Shown here piece after piece: positions 1-8,811 of a stretch of 34,184 bases of DNA. The DNA is from a virus. Every line of letters begins with the position of its first letter. Position 1 is the stretch's first letter. The translations under genes and the position numbers were made by a program. The notes beneath the pieces are model-generated. The model was not told where the DNA came from, did no database searches, and saw only the letters and a program-made list of their open reading frames with translations. The stretch lies in IMG/VR virus record IMGVR_UViG_3300029319_000223, positions 1 through 34,184 of that record; one strand, written 5' to 3'.

Positions 1-255
1 TATTGTTTTGTACAACCAATAAAGCAAAGAGATAAACTAAAACCAGGAGAAGAAGAAGAGTGTATAGGTATAGTTAAGTATACTGATGGTGTTAATAATG
101 TTGGCGATCTTGTAGGATTCACACCTTTTTCAACTTACGAGTTTGTAATCGATGGTAAAAGATTATATAGAGTTTTAAATAAATTTATTACAATTAAATA
201 TGAATATCAAGGAAACGAAGAAGCTTATAATCCAAGCTGGGCAGAGAGCAGTTGA
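1..255 (+). CDS. GroES-like co-chaperonin, C-terminal part (gene runs off the left edge)
   Basis: Frame 1 is open from the first base to TGA at 253-255 (84 residues visible, start outside the window). The residues VGDLVGFTPFSTYEFVIDGK, followed by RLYRV and a final beta strand, match the order of the C-terminal half of Cpn10/GroES proteins: a VGD strand, a loop, a -(V/I)DG- turn, and a last strand ending near -ITIKYE-. Phage co-chaperonins (T4 gp31 type and several marine phages) cap the host GroEL ring so that the capsid protein can fold. A place just upstream of the packaging and head genes suits that role. The last 56 bases overlap the next gene in another frame, so the extra C-terminal residues after ITIKYE may be dispensable. 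The mobile loop that would confirm the family lies outside the window. Family assignment is from pattern only and could be another small beta-barrel protein. Confidence 0.55.
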   Translation, partial: YCFVQPIKQRDKLKPGEEEECIGIVKYTDGVNNVGDLVGFTPFSTYEFVIDGKRLYRVLNKFITIKYEYQGNEEAYNPSWAESS

Positions 256-478
256 AGAGCTAATTAATGTCGCCAAAGAAAAGATTATTACAAATACAGA
301 AGACGACGTTTCTGCTGATAGACTGAAAAATGCTGCGGCTACTAAAAAACTAGCAATATTTGACGCATTTGAAATACTTAACAGGATTCAGGAAGAAAAT
401 AACCTGCTTGAGGGCAAAACACCTAAAGAGGCAGAGAAAAAAACTTTTAAAGGATTCGCAGAAGGCAGATCTAAGTAA
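200..478 (+). CDS. Small helical protein directly upstream of TerL, terminase small subunit candidate
   Basis: A 92-residue, mostly alpha-helical, charged protein (helix from residue 3 to about 30, a second long helix about 40-72, basic C-terminal tail). The only ATG in the frame is at 200, so the 56-base overlap with the upstream reading frame cannot be avoided. Its stop overlaps the next start as TAATG, which indicates translational coupling to the large terminase. Position and size are what is expected of a small terminase subunit, which recognises DNA and regulates the motor. I cannot see a clear helix-turn-helix, so the functional call rests on context. The core -DRLKNAAATKKLAIFDAFEI- looks like a conserved element that would be a good search seed. 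Alternative: an accessory late protein of unknown function. Confidence 0.5.
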   Translation: MNIKETKKLIIQAGQRAVEELINVAKEKIITNTEDDVSADRLKNAAATKKLAIFDAFEILNRIQEENNLLEGKTPKEAEKKTFKGFAEGRSK

Positions 479-2691
479 TGTACGAGCAAAATTTAGTTAA
501 GGTCGTAGAGCCTATAAAGAAAACAACAATCACACGGATGAACCGTGGTAAAAAATGGAAATATGGATATGATAAAGAACATGATATTGTCGTTATATCA
601 AAAACTGGTAAAATTGGGGAAATACTTGAAATACAAAATTTGCGTATTGGCTTGCCGTTGGAACCAATGCAAGTGCACATGCACGAATCCTCTAGATGGC
701 AAAAAATAGACTATCCAAAAGAACTAAGTAAACTTAAAAACATATTTGACTGGAGAGCATATCCTGAAGAGCAAAAAGAACAGTGGTATGACTATATAGA
801 CGAAGAGTTTAAACGTAGAGACGAGGGTTTTTGGTTTACTAACGATGGTAAACCTACGTATATAACAGGTAGTCACTATATGTACTTACAATGGAGTAAA
901 ATAGATGTAGGTGCACCAGATTTTAGAGAAGCAAATAGATTATTTTTTATATTTTGGGAAGCTTGTAAAGCTGACAAAAGATGTTATGGTATGTGTTACC
1001 TTAAAAACAGGCGTTCTGGATTTTCTTTTATGTCAAGTGCAGAAACAGTTAATTTAGCAACAATATCGAGTGATAGTAGATATGGTATACTATCAAAAAG
1101 TGGATCTGATGCTAAGAAAATGTTTACAGATAAAGTAGTACCAATATCAGTTAACTATCCTTTCTTTTTTAAGCCTATACAAGATGGTATGGACAGGCCG
1201 AAGTCAGAGCTTGCTTATAGAGTACCAGCTAGTAAGTTTACACGTAGAAAAATAGTGGCTAATGAAGCACAAGAAGATTTAGTAGGATTAGACACTACTA
1301 TTGACTGGAAGAACACTGGAGATAATAGTTACGACGGTGAGAAGCTAGCACTACTAGTACATGATGAAAGTGGTAAGTGGGAAAGACCTGATAATATATT
1401 AAACAACTGGCGTGTTACAAAAACTTGTTTGAGATTAGGTGCTAAGATTGTAGGTAAGTGTATGATGGGTTCAACATCAAACTCTTTAGATAAAGGTGGT
1501 GGTAATTTTAAAAAACTATATAATGATTCAGACGTTACTAAGCGTAACAGAAATGGACAGACAAAGTCTGGTTTATATTCTCTTTTTATCCCAATGGAAT
1601 GGAACTACGAAGGATTTCTTGATAGATACGGAAAACCAGTCTTTAATAACCCAGATAATGATGTCTTCGGACCAGATGATGAATTAATAGAGTATGGTAT
1701 TATTGATCATTGGAATAACGAAGTAGAAGGTTTAAAAGGTGATTCAGATGCATTAAACGAGTTTTATAGACAATTTCCAAGAACAACAGAGCATGCGTTT
1801 AGAGACGAGGCAAAAAATAGTATATTTAATTTAACTAAAATATACGAACAAATAGATTACAACGAAGGTATTGGCGCGCAAGGAAATATAAGTAGAGGAA
1901 ACTTTCAATGGGTAAACGGAGTTAAGGACACACAAGTAATATTTTATCCAGATCCAAAGGGTAGATTTAATATAAGTTGGGTACCACCAAGCCATTTACA
2001 AAATAAAATAATAGTTAAAAACGGTATTAAATATCCAGCAAATGAACACATGGGTGCTTTTGGTTGTGATAGTTATGATATATCAGGTACAGTTGATGGC
2101 AAAGGATCTAACGGTGCTTTACATGGTTTAACAAAGTTTAGTATGGAAGATGCGCCACCAAACCACTTTTTTTTAGAGTATATATCAAGACCACCAACAG
2201 CTGAAATATTTTTTGAAGATGTATTAATGGCATTAGTATTTTATGGTATGCCAATACTAGCGGAGAACAACAAGCCAAGATTATTATATCATTTAAGACG
2301 CAGAGGTTATAGAGGTTATAGTATGAATAGACCAGATAAAATTTGGAACAAATTATCAACTTCAGAAAAAGAAATAGGTGGTATACCAAACTCTAGCGAA
2401 GATATAAAGCAAGCCCACGCTGCAGCTATTGAAATGTATATACAACAGCATGTAGGTCATTTACAAGATGGTGTTTATGGTAATATATATTTTAATGAAA
2501 CATTAAATGATTGGGCTAAGTTTGACATAACTAAAAGAACAAAGTTTGATGCTTCAATAAGTTCTGGTCTTGCTATCATGGCTTGTAATAGAAACTTATA
2601 TAGACCAAACGCGAAAATTGAAAAACCTAAATTAAACATAAGTATTTCTAAGTATACTAATACTGGTAATACATCAAAAATAATAAAATAA
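478..2691 (+). CDS. terL: Terminase large subunit (DNA packaging ATPase and nuclease)
   Basis: Two-domain packaging motor of 737 residues. The N-terminal part contains GKPTYITGSHYMYLQW (around residue 125), a hallmark of the crAss-like/marine podovirus terminase family. The ATPase core shows a deviant Walker A, YLKNRRSGFS (residues 174-183), in the place where other terminases have a G-R-Q/R-x-G-K/F-S sequence. Walker B is LALLVHDESGKW with catalytic acidic residues D296-E297. The C-terminal RNase H-like nuclease starts at FGCDSYDISGT (D531, D534) and continues through EDVLMALVFYGMPILAENN and LLYHLRRRGYRGYS. Length is usual for this family. It docks on the portal encoded next door and cuts and translocates the genome into the prohead. 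The start overlaps the preceding stop by one base (TAATG). Confidence 0.93.
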   Translation: MYEQNLVKVVEPIKKTTITRMNRGKKWKYGYDKEHDIVVISKTGKIGEILEIQNLRIGLPLEPMQVHMHESSRWQKIDYPKELSKLKNIFDWRAYPEEQKEQWYDYIDEEFKRRDEGFWFTNDGKPTYITGSHYMYLQWSKIDVGAPDFREANRLFFIFWEACKADKRCYGMCYLKNRRSGFSFMSSAETVNLATISSDSRYGILSKSGSDAKKMFTDKVVPISVNYPFFFKPIQDGMDRPKSELAYRVPASKFTRRKIVANEAQEDLVGLDTTIDWKNTGDNSYDGEKLALLVHDESGKWERPDNILNNWRVTKTCLRLGAKIVGKCMMGSTSNSLDKGGGNFKKLYNDSDVTKRNRNGQTKSGLYSLFIPMEWNYEGFLDRYGKPVFNNPDNDVFGPDDELIEYGIIDHWNNEVEGLKGDSDALNEFYRQFPRTTEHAFRDEAKNSIFNLTKIYEQIDYNEGIGAQGNISRGNFQWVNGVKDTQVIFYPDPKGRFNISWVPPSHLQNKIIVKNGIKYPANEHMGAFGCDSYDISGTVDGKGSNGALHGLTKFSMEDAPPNHFFLEYISRPPTAEIFFEDVLMALVFYGMPILAENNKPRLLYHLRRRGYRGYSMNRPDKIWNKLSTSEKEIGGIPNSSEDIKQAHAAAIEMYIQQHVGHLQDGVYGNIYFNETLNDWAKFDITKRTKFDASISSGLAIMACNRNLYRPNAKIEKPKLNISISKYTNTGNTSKIIK

Positions 2692-2694
2692 AAC

Positions 2695-5121
2695 ATGGCA
2701 GAATACACTAATAATTATTTTCCTAGTCAAGTTGTTGGCGACGCTGAAAAGCTTAGTTATGACTATGGATTAAAAGTTGCCAAAGCTATAGAACACGAGT
2801 GGTTTAATAAAGATCAAGGAATTAATAGATACCACAAACACTATAACGATTTTCACAGGCTAAGACTATATGCAGAAGGTAATCAGTCAATACAAAAGTA
2901 CAAAGACGAGTTATCTATAAACGGTGACTTAAGCTACTTAAATCTAGATTGGACACCGGTGCCAATTATACCTAAGTTTGTGGATATAGTTGTAAACGGT
3001 ATGTCAGATAGATCTTACGATATTAAAGCGTATTCACAAGATCCTTACGGTATTGAAAAAAGAACAAAGTACATGCAGTCTATAATAGACGACATGAACA
3101 CTAGAGAAGTAAACGATTTCGTTCAACAACAGTTTGATGTAAACTTGTACGAAAACGATCCTAATATGTTACCAGAATCACAAGAAGAATTAGAACTACA
3201 CATGCAACTTTCTTATAAGCAAGCTGTAGAAATAGCAGAAGAACAAGCTATAAATGTTTTAATGGATGGTAATAAGTACGATTTAACAAAGAAAAGATTT
3301 TATAGAGATTTAACTGTTTTGGGTATTGGCGCTGTAAAAACTGGGTTTAATACTTCTGAAGGAGCTACTATAGAATATGTTGATCCTGCGGATTTAGTTT
3401 ATTCTTACACTGAATCACCTTATTTTGATGACATATATTATGTTGGTGAAGTAAAAACAATACCTGTAAACGAACTAGCAAAACAATTTCCACATTTAAC
3501 ACAAACTGATTTAGAAGAAATAATTAGTTCAAGATCTTTGTATACTAATAACTCTTATAAAAACGCTAGTAGCTATGATGAGTTTGATAGCAACAAAGTT
3601 CAAGTTTTGTATTTTAATTACAAGACTTACATGAATGAAGTCTACAAATTAAAAGAAACAGCTAGTGGCGCGGATAAAGCAATAGAAAAAGACGATAGCT
3701 TTAATCCACCAGAAGATATGGAAGGAGGATTTACTAAACTACATAGAGCTATAGAAGTTTTATACGAAGGTGCTATGGTGTTAGGTACAAACAAGCTTTT
3801 AAAGTGGGAAATGGCTAAGAACATGATGAGGCCTAAAAGTGATTTTAACAAAGTTAAAATGAACTATAGTATCGTAGCACCTCGTATGTATAAAGGAAAT
3901 ATAGATTCTTTAGTAAAAAGAATTACTGGGTTTGCTGATATGATTCAGTTAACACATTTAAAATTACAGCAAGTAATGTCGCGTATGATACCTGATGGTG
4001 TTTATTTAGATGCAGACGGACTTGCTGAAATAGATTTAGGTAACGGTACTAATTACAATCCACAGGAAGCGTTAAATATGTTCTTCCAAACAGGTAGTGT
4101 TATAGGTAGATCGTTTACACAAGATGGTGATATGAATCCTGGTAAAGTACCTATTCAAGAAATAACATCTGGAAGCGGTGGAAACAAAATACAAGCTCTT
4201 ATAGGTAACTACAACTATTATCTACAAATGATAAGAGATGTGACGGGATTAAACGAAGCTAGAGATGGTAGTATGCCAGACGATAGGGCTTTAGTAGGTA
4301 TACAAAAAATAGCGGCTGCTAACTCAAATGTTGCTACTAGACACATACTAGATTCTGGTTTGTTCTTAACAGCTGAAGTAGCAGAACAGTTATCACTTAG
4401 AATATCTGATATTATAGAATATTCTCCAACTAAAGATGCTTTTATACAAAGCATCGGTGTTCACAACGTGGCTACGTTAGAAGAAATGTCTGATCTTTAC
4501 TTATACGACTTTGGTATATTTATAGAGTTAATGCCAGATGAAGAAGAGCAAGCTAAATTAGAAAACAATATACAAATGTCATTACAGCAACAAACTATTG
4601 ATTTAGAAGATGCTATTGACATTAGAGAAATAAATAACATTAAGTTAGCTAATCAAGTTCTTAAAATTCGTAGAAAAAAGAAAATGGAACAAGATCAGCA
4701 AGCTAAACAACAAAACATGCAAGCGCAAGCACAAGCTAACGCACAGCAACAACAAGCTGCTGCGCAAATGGAAGTTCAAAAGCAACAAGCGTTATCACAG
4801 TCACAAGCGCAGTTAGAGCAACTAAAAGCACAGCTTGAAATGCAAAAGATGCAACAAGAAATACAAGCCAAGCAACAATTGATGGCTTTAGAGTTTGAGT
4901 TTAACATGCGTTTAAAAGGTATGGAAACTGAAAGCTTAAAATCAAGAGAGAAAGAAAAAGAAGATCGTAAAGATGAAAGGACTAGAATACAAGCTAGCCA
5001 ACAGTCTGAAATGATCGAGCAAAGAAAAGGTAACCAACCCGCTAAAAAGTTTGAGTCAGCAGGTAATGATATATTAGGAGGAAGAAGTGTTACTGATATG
5101 TCTGGTTTTACACCTAGATAA
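2695..5121 (+). CDS. Portal protein
   Basis: An 808-residue portal of the P22/crAss-like type, three bases after terL. The core contains VPIIPKFVDIVVNGMSDR (about residues 91-108), a wing/stem region about 390-520, and the conserved block RDVTGLNEARDGSMPDDRAL (around residues 513-532) typical of this group. Residues about 660-760 form a long glutamine-rich coiled coil (QQQAAAQMEVQKQQALSQSQ and similar), which in P22-like portals corresponds to the barrel or crown reaching into the capsid. The dodecameric ring forms the DNA entry vertex, binds the terminase during packaging, then the connector proteins encoded at 8812-11110. The start has no Shine-Dalgarno, only AAATAAAAC before ATG-GC. Confidence 0.9.
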   Translation: MAEYTNNYFPSQVVGDAEKLSYDYGLKVAKAIEHEWFNKDQGINRYHKHYNDFHRLRLYAEGNQSIQKYKDELSINGDLSYLNLDWTPVPIIPKFVDIVVNGMSDRSYDIKAYSQDPYGIEKRTKYMQSIIDDMNTREVNDFVQQQFDVNLYENDPNMLPESQEELELHMQLSYKQAVEIAEEQAINVLMDGNKYDLTKKRFYRDLTVLGIGAVKTGFNTSEGATIEYVDPADLVYSYTESPYFDDIYYVGEVKTIPVNELAKQFPHLTQTDLEEIISSRSLYTNNSYKNASSYDEFDSNKVQVLYFNYKTYMNEVYKLKETASGADKAIEKDDSFNPPEDMEGGFTKLHRAIEVLYEGAMVLGTNKLLKWEMAKNMMRPKSDFNKVKMNYSIVAPRMYKGNIDSLVKRITGFADMIQLTHLKLQQVMSRMIPDGVYLDADGLAEIDLGNGTNYNPQEALNMFFQTGSVIGRSFTQDGDMNPGKVPIQEITSGSGGNKIQALIGNYNYYLQMIRDVTGLNEARDGSMPDDRALVGIQKIAAANSNVATRHILDSGLFLTAEVAEQLSLRISDIIEYSPTKDAFIQSIGVHNVATLEEMSDLYLYDFGIFIELMPDEEEQAKLENNIQMSLQQQTIDLEDAIDIREINNIKLANQVLKIRRKKKMEQDQQAKQQNMQAQAQANAQQQQAAAQMEVQKQQALSQSQAQLEQLKAQLEMQKMQQEIQAKQQLMALEFEFNMRLKGMETESLKSREKEKEDRKDERTRIQASQQSEMIEQRKGNQPAKKFESAGNDILGGRSVTDMSGFTPR

Positions 5122-5140
5122 AAATTATTAATTATTATTA

Positions 5141-5160
5141 TATTATATTATGGCAAAAAA
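5141..5160 (+). repeat. 20-bp start-site repeat, copy 1 (5' leader of scaffold-like gene)
   Basis: The 20 bases around this start codon (TATTATATTATGGCAAAAAA) recur exactly at 7921-7940 around the start of the gene after the capsid gene. It sits in a 28-base A/T-only intergenic stretch with no Shine-Dalgarno. It may be a strong initiation signal of the A/T-rich Bacteroidota kind, or a promoter element. Confidence 0.75.
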
Positions 5161-6346
5161 GAAAAAAGAAGAAGTAGTTGAAAAGACTACAGACGAAAAC
5201 GTTACTAAAGTAAATCTTAGTGAAAAACAAACACAAGAAGAAGATAACGTTATTAAAGTAAACTTAGACAAACCACCAACTAAAAACGATGAAACCAAAG
5301 AAGAAGTTGTTGAAAACAACACTGACAACACAGGAGTGGTTGAACTCGTTGAAGACGCCGCGGCCACACCGGAACAAAAAGAAGTACAACCGGAAGCTGA
5401 AGCACAAGAACAGCCAGTTGTAGAAGAAATAACTGAAGAAGAAGTAAAAGAACAAGTTGAAGAGTTAGTTGAGCAAGCTGAAGAAGCTGTGGCAGAAGCT
5501 CAAGAAACTGGAAAAGCATTACCAGAAAACATACAAAAGCTTGTAGATTTTATGAACGAAACTGGTGGTAGTTTAGAAGATTATGTAAAGTTAAATCAAG
5601 ATTATTCTCAATTAGATAATTTATCTTTATTAAAAGAATATTATAAACAAACAAAACCTCATTTAAACTCAGAAGAAATAGACTTTATGATGGAAGACTA
5701 TTTTTCTTTTGATGAAGATTTAGATGATGATAGAGACATAAAAAGAAAAAAATTAGCTTTGAAGGAGCAAGTTGCTCAAGCAAAGTCGCACTTAGAAAGT
5801 GCAAAAACCAAGTATTATGATGAAATACAATATGGCAATAAATTAACAAAAGAACAACAAAAAGCCATTGACTTTTTCAACAGATACAACAAAGAGTCAA
5901 AAGAACAGCAAGAAGTAGCTGAAAAACAAACTCGTACTTTTTTAAATAAAACAAATCAATTGTTCAACAAAGACTTCAAAGGTTTTGAATACAACGTTGG
6001 CGATAAAAAGTTTAGATTTAACGTAAAAGATACGGGTAAAGTAAAAGAAACCCAAAGTGACATTAATAATTTTATAGGGAAGTTCCTGAATAAAAATAAT
6101 GAAATGCAAGATACTAAGGGTTACCACAAAGGTTTATTTACAGCTATGAATGCTGATGCTATTGCAAAACATTTTTACGAACAAGGTAAGGCTGATGCTT
6201 TAAAAGATAGTATCGCTAAATCTAAAAACGTTAGTATGGATCCAAGACAAGAGTTTAACGGTCAAATCAATGCTGGTGGTATGAAAGTAAGAGTGCTAGG
6301 CAATAATTCTAATGACTTTAAATTTAGAATTAAAAACAAAAAATAA
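5150..6346 (+). CDS. Scaffold-like head assembly protein
   Basis: A 398-residue acidic protein between portal and major capsid genes, the normal position of a scaffold. Residues 1-9 are lysine-rich (MAKKKKEE), about 10-125 are low-complexity Glu/Gln/Val-rich sequence probably disordered (EEVKEQVEELVEQAEEAVAE), and about 125-250 are predicted helices including a charged coiled coil. A more conserved-looking C-terminal part contains FYEQGKADALKDSIAKSKNV followed by a basic end (FKFRIKNKK). Disordered acidic N-terminus, helical middle and basic capsid-binding C-terminus is the usual scaffold design. No catalytic motif of a capsid maturation protease is visible. Function is inferred from position and composition. 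Confidence 0.65.
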   Translation: MAKKKKEEVVEKTTDENVTKVNLSEKQTQEEDNVIKVNLDKPPTKNDETKEEVVENNTDNTGVVELVEDAAATPEQKEVQPEAEAQEQPVVEEITEEEVKEQVEELVEQAEEAVAEAQETGKALPENIQKLVDFMNETGGSLEDYVKLNQDYSQLDNLSLLKEYYKQTKPHLNSEEIDFMMEDYFSFDEDLDDDRDIKRKKLALKEQVAQAKSHLESAKTKYYDEIQYGNKLTKEQQKAIDFFNRYNKESKEQQEVAEKQTRTFLNKTNQLFNKDFKGFEYNVGDKKFRFNVKDTGKVKETQSDINNFIGKFLNKNNEMQDTKGYHKGLFTAMNADAIAKHFYEQGKADALKDSIAKSKNVSMDPRQEFNGQINAGGMKVRVLGNNSNDFKFRIKNKK

Positions 6347-6366
6347 CAATTTAAAAATTAAAAATT

Positions 6367-7860
6367 ATGGCAATTACAAACGGGACTAATTTGAATGCTG
6401 TCCCATCTACGGGACAACAGACATTGTCCACTAATTACCTAGACCTTAACGGTTCAGGTGGTTGGGCACAACAATACGTACCAGATCTTATGGAGCAAGA
6501 AGCTGAAGTTTTCGGACCGAGAACTATTTCAGGTTTCTTAGCGCAAGTAGGAGCTGAAGAAGCGATGACTGCTGACCAAGTTATTTGGTCTGAGCAAGGT
6601 CGTTTACACCTATCTTATAAAGGTGATATAGATACTAACAATGTTATAACTATTCAACAAGATATTGATGGTAACACAATATCAGCGGGTACAGACCACG
6701 GTATTAGAATAAATGATACAGTTATCGTATCTGCTCCAACAGGAATTTTTAAAGGTATTGTAACTACTGTCAGTACTTTAGATATTACTGTTGCAACTTA
6801 CGATGGTAGTACTATTCCAACTTCTGGAAACACTGCTGATTTTGCAACTACTATATTAGTTTATGGTTCTGAATTTGCAAAAGGTGTTGGTTATAATGCT
6901 GCTGGATCTGGTGTTACAGAAACAAGAGGAGCTAACGAGCCTTCATTTAAAACTTTTTCTAATAAGCCAATTATAATGAAAGACTACTACGAAGTATCTG
7001 GATCTGACGCTTCAAGAATTGGTTGGGTTGAAGTTTCTTCTGAGTCTGGTCAGTCAGGTTACTTATGGTACTTAAAAGCTGAAGCTGACACAAGAGCTAG
7101 ATTTGCTGACTACATTGAAATGGCAATGTTAGAAAGTGAAATTGGTTCTGATAATGCTCACACATTAGGAGCTGGTGGTTCTGGTGCGGCTCACGGAGTT
7201 GATGCGCACCTTGGTTTAGCTACTGGTGCTAATACTGGTACTGAAGGTTTATTCGCTGCTGTTACTGATAGAGGTAACATCACTACTGGTGTAACTGGTG
7301 TTAACGCTGCTACTGATTTAGCTGAGTTTGATGCAATACTTGCTGAGTTTGACAAGCAAGGTGCTATCGAAGAGTACATGATGTTTGTAAACAGAACAAC
7401 TAGCTTAGCTATCGATGATATGTTAGCTTCAATGAACTCTTACGGAGCAGGTGGTACTTCTTATGGAGTATTTAACAACTCTGAAGATATGGCACTTAAC
7501 TTAGGTTTCTCTGGATTCAGAAGAGGTTCTTATGACTTTTACAAATCTGACTTTAGATATTTAAATGACTTAGCTACTAGAGGTGGTATTAACGCTGCTA
7601 ATTCAGCTAACGCTATTAGAGGAATAATGATTCCTGCTGGTACTTCTTCAGTTTATGATCAAACTGTTGGACAAAGCATGAGACGTCCTTTCTTACACGT
7701 TAGATATAGAGCTTCACAAACTGATGACAGAAGAATGAAAACTTGGGTTACTGGTTCTGTTGGCGCTGCTACATCTGCTTTAGACGCTATGCAACTACAC
7801 TTCTTAACTGAAAGATGTTTAATTACTCAAGGTGCTAATAACTTTATGTTAATGCAGTAA
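6367..7860 (+). CDS. Major capsid protein (HK97 fold, crAss-like type)
   Basis: A 497-residue protein with the family signatures WAQQYVPDLMEQEAEVFGPR and GFLAQVGAEEAMTADQVIWS near the N-terminus (residues about 33-85). The conserved middle block is KPIIMKDYYEVSGSDASRIG, then GYLWYLKAEADTRARF (about residues 200-245). Between them, residues about 90-175 form a beta-rich insertion (NTISAGTDHGIRINDTVIVS and following), probably a surface insertion domain. The C-terminal half contains the long P-domain-like segments and ends -NNFMLMQ. It forms the hexamers and pentamers of the capsid shell. Codon use is visibly cleaner (many GCT, GGT, TCT codons) than in its neighbours, fitting very high expression. 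A strong terminator follows directly. Confidence 0.9.
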   Translation: MAITNGTNLNAVPSTGQQTLSTNYLDLNGSGGWAQQYVPDLMEQEAEVFGPRTISGFLAQVGAEEAMTADQVIWSEQGRLHLSYKGDIDTNNVITIQQDIDGNTISAGTDHGIRINDTVIVSAPTGIFKGIVTTVSTLDITVATYDGSTIPTSGNTADFATTILVYGSEFAKGVGYNAAGSGVTETRGANEPSFKTFSNKPIIMKDYYEVSGSDASRIGWVEVSSESGQSGYLWYLKAEADTRARFADYIEMAMLESEIGSDNAHTLGAGGSGAAHGVDAHLGLATGANTGTEGLFAAVTDRGNITTGVTGVNAATDLAEFDAILAEFDKQGAIEEYMMFVNRTTSLAIDDMLASMNSYGAGGTSYGVFNNSEDMALNLGFSGFRRGSYDFYKSDFRYLNDLATRGGINAANSANAIRGIMIPAGTSSVYDQTVGQSMRRPFLHVRYRASQTDDRRMKTWVTGSVGAATSALDAMQLHFLTERCLITQGANNFMLMQ

Positions 7861-7874
7861 GCACTTACTACTTT

Positions 7875-7905
7875 AAGGATCGAGGCTTCGGCCTCGACCC
7901 TTTTT
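7875..7905 (+). terminator. Rho-independent terminator after the major capsid gene
   Basis: A perfect 7-bp GC-rich stem (TCGAGGC at 7880-7886 with GCCTCGA at 7891-7897) closed by the very stable TTCG tetraloop, extended by two further G-C pairs after one mismatch, and followed by TTTTT at 7901-7905. It stands out in an AT-rich genome. It lies 14 bases after the capsid stop and would end or thin out transcription after the head genes. Confidence 0.88.
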
Positions 7906-7920
7906 ATTAATTTTATTATA

Positions 7921-7940
7921 TATTATATTATGGCAAAAAA
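7921..7940 (+). repeat. 20-bp start-site repeat, copy 2
   Basis: Exact copy of 5141-5160, again spanning the start codon (ATG at 7930) and following the terminator. Since transcription should be reduced by that terminator, the A/T-only 24 bases before this ATG may also carry promoter information. No standard Bacteroidota -7 box (TAnnTTTG) is visible. Confidence 0.7.
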
Positions 7941-8754
7941 ACAAGAAACAAAAAAAGAGGTAGAGGTACCTGTTGTTGAAACACAAGTTGTTGAAACTAA
8001 AAAACCTAAAAAAATTGAAGCTAAAAAACTTGGGTGGGAAATAAAAGATAGAGTTTACCATTTAAAAAGTAATAAAAAACCTTTATCATATATGTTAAAA
8101 AGTTCTAACATATATTGGTTTGACGAAGAAAAAGGTTTTGAAAGAGAATTAAAATATTGCGAAAATCAAAGAACTCCTTTTGTAGACGAAATGAAAGGCG
8201 ATCAAAGACTCGCTCATGTTATATTTAGAAACGGTACTTTATTTGTAGAAAAAGAAAAAACTGTTTTACAAAAATTTTTATCCTTGTACCATCCTCACAG
8301 AGACAAACTTTTTTATGAGCACAACCCTGTTAAAGAAGCTGCGAGTGATATTGAAATGTTAGAGCTTGAAGCAGATGCTATAGTTATAGCTAGAGATTTA
8401 GATATTGAAATGGCGGAAGCTATTATGCGTGTAGAAAAAGGATCTGAGGTATCTAAGATGAGTTCTAAAGAACTTAAAAGAGATTTATTAGTGTTTGCAC
8501 GAAATAATCCTGCTTTATTCTTAGAATTAGCTTCTGATGATAATGTACAGCTAAGAAACTTTGGTATTAAAGCTGTTGAACTTGGTATTATTAAATTATC
8601 TTCTGATCAAAGAAACTTCTTATGGAGTTCTAACGATAGAAAAATAATGACAGTACCATTTGACGAACACCCATACACTGCTTTAGCGCATTGGTTTAAA
8701 ACTGATGAAGGTATGGAAATATATGCGAATATAGAAAAAAGATTAAATAACTAA
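7930..8754 (+). CDS. Conserved capsid-proximal protein of unknown function
   Basis: A 274-residue protein directly after the capsid gene. Residues 1-35 are a Lys/Glu/Val-rich, probably disordered tail (MAKKQETKKEVEVPVVETQV). About 35-110 form a small beta-rich domain (VYHLKSNKKPLSYMLKSSNI, then a strand with RLAHVIFRNGTLFVEKEKT). The remainder is helical (KELKRDLLVFARNNPALFLE) and ends with YTALAHWFKTDEGMEIYANI. I read the pattern as one common beside capsid genes in marine phages, but have no proven role for it. Candidates are a capsid-stabilising or head-completion protein. The N-terminal tail and the 20-bp start repeat resemble those of the scaffold-like gene. Confidence 0.6.
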   Translation: MAKKQETKKEVEVPVVETQVVETKKPKKIEAKKLGWEIKDRVYHLKSNKKPLSYMLKSSNIYWFDEEKGFERELKYCENQRTPFVDEMKGDQRLAHVIFRNGTLFVEKEKTVLQKFLSLYHPHRDKLFYEHNPVKEAASDIEMLELEADAIVIARDLDIEMAEAIMRVEKGSEVSKMSSKELKRDLLVFARNNPALFLELASDDNVQLRNFGIKAVELGIIKLSSDQRNFLWSSNDRKIMTVPFDEHPYTALAHWFKTDEGMEIYANIEKRLNN

Positions 8755-8760
8755 TCAAAC

Positions 8761-8797
8761 TGTAGAGCGGTCGCCCTACGGGGCGATCGTAACTACA
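8761..8797 (+). promoter_or_regulatory. GC-rich intercistronic hairpin without U-tract
   Basis: TGTAG (8761-8765) pairs with CTACA (8793-8797). Inside, GCGGTCGCCC (8767-8776) pairs with GGGCGATCGT (8781-8790, two G-U wobbles) around a TACG tetraloop of the stable UNCG class. That gives 15 bp in total with one small internal loop. Neither strand has a T-run after the stem, so it is not a typical terminator. It ends 14 bases before the next start codon. Likely roles are an RNase III or other processing site, a 3'-end stabiliser, or a translation control element. Confidence 0.6.
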
Positions 8798-8811
8798 ACT
8801 AAAAAGAAATT

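Noticed and set aside
5143-5519. Several minus-strand reading frames opposite the scaffold-like gene
   Set aside because: They are the complements of low-complexity Glu/Gln/Lys codons, overlap each other, and have no A/T leader. They are shadows of the real gene.
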